DNA from: Chloroflexota bacterium
Lineage (GTDB): Bacteria; Chloroflexota; Anaerolineae; UBA2200; JACIWT01
Assembly: GCA_014360825.1 (NCBI GenBank)
Contig: JACIWT010000003.1
Span: 124,001-188,000 of the forward strand
Length of the DNA stretch: 64,000 bases
Reading direction: 5' to 3'
Shown: positions 61,739 to 64,000 of the stretch, one piece after another
How positions within the stretch are numbered: position 1 is the stretch's first letter
How the letters are laid out: each line of letters begins with the position of its first letter
Notes under the pieces: generated by a model
Database searches by the model: none
The model's input: only the letters and a program-made list of their open reading frames with translations
What the model was told of the DNA's origin: nothing
Made by a program: the position numbers and the translations under genes

Positions 61739-63316
61739 TCATCTCCCTTGTACGACGACCCGGGAACCAAAACCGAAGAAGCCCCCGAAGCCACGGAAAA
61801 TACCTGTCTGCTGCGTCGTTGAGGAGTACTGGAGCACCACCTGGTCGCCCTCGTTGAGGCCACGCAATACCTCAACGTATGTTCCGTCGCTCAATCCTAA
61901 TTCCACCCGTGTCGCCACCGCGGTGCCGGTGGAGGGGTCTTGCACCATGACTATGTTCCCTTCTTCTCCTTGCTGTACCGCCAGCACTGGTAGCAATAAG
62001 GCGTTCTGGCGTCGTCCTACTATGATCTTCACGTTGGCGGTCATCCCTGGGCGTAGAGGGACATCGTCTGCGCCTTCGAGGCTCACGGGCACTTCGTAAC
62101 TGACCACATTCTGCACCAGTTTCCCCTCCAGGGGGACTTCGAGCACTTTGCCTTGGAACTTGCATCCTGGGAAGGCATCGAAGGTGATCTCTGCTTCTTG
62201 TCCCACTTCCACCTGGCTGATATCGGTCTCGTCTACGATGGCTAACACTCGCAGATTGGAGAGGTCGGCCAGGGTAACCACGGTGATGTTGGAGGAGACG
62301 AGATCTCCCACCTCTGCGCCCACGGAGATGACAGTGCCGTCGAAGGGTGCGACCATAGTGGCTGCATCGAGGGCGGTCTGGGCATCTTCGAGGGCTGCTT
62401 TGGCGGCATCGTAGCGGGCCTGGGCTAATTGGACGGTTTTGGGATCGGGGCCGGCCAAGATGGTGGCCAGGGTGTCTTTTGCTTTGGCCAGGTTGTATTC
62501 GGCCTGTGCGACTTTATTGCGGGCCTGGGCCTGTGCCAGGCCTGCTTGTAGCCCGGCTAATGTCTCCTCGGCCTCAATGACTTCATTCTGGGCGTTGAGC
62601 AGATCCAAGGCGGCCCGGGCCTTGGCTACCTCCAAGGCGTCTTTGGCATCAAGCATGCGATTGTAGGCCAGGAGTTCGCGATCTCTTCCTTCCTCGGTAG
62701 AAATCGGACCCTCCAGCAGTTTGCCGTGTTCTACTTCGGCTACGTTGGCTAGCCACTGCAAGCGATCAATCTGCTCCTGGATCGAGTGGTCGTTTTGCAG
62801 GGCAGCCAGCCTGTCCTTGGCCTGTTGTAGCGCACGGATCGCGTCTTGCAGTGCTTTCTCTGGGGTATCCAATTTGGCTTCCGCCAACGCAGCCTCAGCC
62901 AGAGCCACATCCAGTTCGGCTTTCTGCCGATCCAGTTCGGTGTAGGGGTTTTTCGCCTTTTCCAGCGCGTCCTCCGCCGAGAGCAGTTCCGATTTTGCCT
63001 GGTCCACCGCCCTTTGGAGTGAGGAGGGGTCAATGCGAGCCAGCACGTCTCCTTTGCGCACCTGCTGGCCTGGCGTAACGTTGAGTTCAATGAGTGGGAC
63101 CTTGGTGACGTCGAAACTCAGCTGTGCTTGACGTGGGGCATAGACCTCGCCGGTGGGATTGATGGTCGCCACCAGGTTCCCTCGCTCCACTGTTACCACC
63201 TGACTGAAGTCGGTTGTCTGACTCTGGCCTCGCAGCACTCGGACTCCCAGCAAGACCAATGCACCTACCAGGATCACCGGCAGCGCCCATTTGAATAGGG
63301 GCTTTAACTGCTTCAT
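61739..63316 (-). CDS. MacA/HlyD-like membrane fusion protein
   Basis: This 525-residue adaptor has an N-terminal signal-anchor (FKWALPVILVGALVLLGVRVL) and a lipoyl/barrel-sandwich half (GNLVATINPTGEVYAPRQAQL). A long alpha-helical coiled-coil hairpin at about 90-340 is rich in Ala, Glu, Lys and Gln (AEAALAEAKLDTPEKALQDA). The second lipoyl half (ATMVAPFDGTVISVGAEVGDLV) and beta-barrel domains follow. The hairpin is longer than in MacA of enteric bacteria. It links the MacB exporter to the envelope exterior. ATG 63316 begins MKQLKPLFKW; a 29-codon extension would overlap the DUF5666 gene. Confidence 0.92.
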   Translation of the reverse strand: MKQLKPLFKWALPVILVGALVLLGVRVLRGQSQTTDFSQVVTVERGNLVATINPTGEVYAPRQAQLSFDVTKVPLIELNVTPGQQVRKGDVLARIDPSSLQRAVDQAKSELLSAEDALEKAKNPYTELDRQKAELDVALAEAALAEAKLDTPEKALQDAIRALQQAKDRLAALQNDHSIQEQIDRLQWLANVAEVEHGKLLEGPISTEEGRDRELLAYNRMLDAKDALEVAKARAALDLLNAQNEVIEAEETLAGLQAGLAQAQARNKVAQAEYNLAKAKDTLATILAGPDPKTVQLAQARYDAAKAALEDAQTALDAATMVAPFDGTVISVGAEVGDLVSSNITVVTLADLSNLRVLAIVDETDISQVEVGQEAEITFDAFPGCKFQGKVLEVPLEGKLVQNVVSYEVPVSLEGADDVPLRPGMTANVKIIVGRRQNALLLPVLAVQQGEEGNIVMVQDPSTGTAVATRVELGLSDGTYVEVLRGLNEGDQVVLQYSSTTQQTGIFRGFGGFFGFGSRVVVQGR

Positions 63317-63332
63317 CTTCCCACCTCGCTTC

Positions 63333-63788
63333 CTATTGGCTGGGTGTCGCGGATGGGAGTGCCCGCATGGACTGAATGGAGCGAGCAGTGATACTGCCAT
63401 CATCGTTCCGAGTGCCTGAGATGATCACCCGCTCGCCCGTCTGCAGGTCTCCCACGTTCACAGACATGTATTTCTCAATCAAGGTGGTATCGGTCGTTTG
63501 CACGCGGAGGGTTCCTTCCTCAGTGCTCACGACTAAAGCATTGCCCTCGATCTTTTCGATGGTGCCCATAATGCCACCACCTACTCTCTGCACGCCGCTC
63601 TGTCCGGGCTGTGGGGTCTGAAACGGAATCACAAACTGACCACCTTGGCCTCGGGCTCGTTGCTGGAAGAACAGGGCTGGATTCTGCATAACCCGGTTTT
63701 CACCTACCTTCATCCCGCCCCAGAAGGCTCCACCTGCGACGACGGCCAGAACCGCTATGGCGATTAAACCGATCGTGATTTTCTTCAT
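63333..63788 (-). CDS. Secreted/anchored DUF5666-like protein in MacAB operon
   Basis: This 151-residue product has a signal-anchor (ITIGLIAIAVLAVVAGGAFWGG), a Gln/Pro-rich spacer and an OB-like beta domain (GTIEKIEGNALVVSTEEGTLRVQTTDTTLIEKYMSVNVGDL in outline; key elements GTIEKIEGN, VSTEEG, GERVIISG). It fits the DUF5666 type found near exporters. Role unknown. ATG 63788 follows GGAGGAG. It lies between the ATPase and the fusion protein. Confidence 0.78.
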   Translation of the reverse strand: MKKITIGLIAIAVLAVVAGGAFWGGMKVGENRVMQNPALFFQQRARGQGGQFVIPFQTPQPGQSGVQRVGGGIMGTIEKIEGNALVVSTEEGTLRVQTTDTTLIEKYMSVNVGDLQTGERVIISGTRNDDGSITARSIQSMRALPSATPSQ

Positions 63789-63849
63789 GATCTCAACTCC
63801 TCCCTACAATGTCTGCAATCTAACAGACGCAATGTCTTGCACAACTTTC

Positions 63850-64000
63850 TTAATGACCTTTGTCAGTGCCTGAGGTCTGATCCGAGATCTGTCCATCCAA
63901 CATACGGACGATGCGTCCGGCTTGCGCACCAATTGTCGGTTCGTGTGTCACCAGGACGATGGTAATTCCTTGCTCCTGGTTCAGCCGTTTCAAGATGGCC
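63850..64000 (-). CDS. MacB/LolD-type ABC transporter ATPase, C-terminal end only
   Basis: The minus strand is open from the window edge to a TAA at 63852-63850. The visible end [31 protein letters not shown] contains the H-loop VTHEP, and the C-terminal ...[17 protein letters not shown] closes the protein. This is the expected ATPase for the MacA-MacB pair that follows. Walker motifs lie outside the window. Confidence 0.85.
   Translation of the reverse strand, partial: AILKRLNQEQGITIVLVTHEPTIGAQAGRIVRMLDGQISDQTSGTDKGH

Overview
The window reads as one contiguous stretch of a moderately GC-rich bacterial chromosome, most likely from Chloroflexota (Anaerolineae-like). This placement is inference from the giant secreted Big_1/beta-helix proteins with a hydrophobic-Pro-hydrophobic-Lys C-terminus, the archaeal-type AspRS, the ECF pantothenate-type cluster, and sigma70-like promoters with an extended -10. 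No marker gene in the window settles the phylum. Coding density is high. I saw no insertion sequence, prophage, CRISPR array or rRNA. Lon is cut at the left edge and a MacB-type ABC ATPase at the right edge.

Region by region. 1-10.4 kb holds housekeeping and envelope genes: lon, a gamma-carbonic anhydrase with an AmrS-like radical SAM enzyme, an LCP cell-wall ligase, a RodZ-like protein, rimO, an L,D-transpeptidase, then a complete T-box leader in front of an AspRS that carries the residues of non-discriminating enzymes. 10.5-17.5 kb holds a site-2-type M50 protease and two overlapping genes for secreted subtilases. 17.5-20.8 kb is a cobalamin riboswitch controlling btuFCD. 20.8-40.5 kb is dominated by two related modular surface proteins of 1647 and 3888 residues. 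They lie in opposite orientation around a four-gene group (FemAB-like, GIY-YIG/DUF123, THEP1-like NTPase, FmdB). 40.5-47.1 kb is a leftward run: surE, ABC-2 exporter ATPase and permease, a lipoprotein, an MrfA-like helicase and a PrsW-like protease. 47.4-54.9 kb holds a membrane GT2 glycosyltransferase, tRNA-Arg(CCT), udk-psuG, and an ECF transporter operon ending in coaX, which is probably a pantothenate uptake and phosphorylation unit. That operon is preceded by a structured leader with a terminator just before the first start codon. 55-64 kb holds tRNA-Pro(GGG), a phosphoesterase, a lipoprotein alpha-amylase, a two-component system and a MacAB-type export operon.

The strongest candidates for something undescribed are: (i) the modular grammar of the two giant proteins, in which a jelly-roll domain ending in DAFRSG is nested five times inside Big_1 domains, and a unit of about 810 residues is repeated three times; (ii) the ecfA leader, a possible riboswitch or attenuator for pantothenate or CoA; (iii) a C-terminal hydrophobic-Pro-hydrophobic-Lys tail shared by secreted proteins; and (iv) two perfect 14-15 bp intercistronic hairpins without U-tracts, each placed just after the gene for the substrate-recognition subunit of a vitamin transporter.
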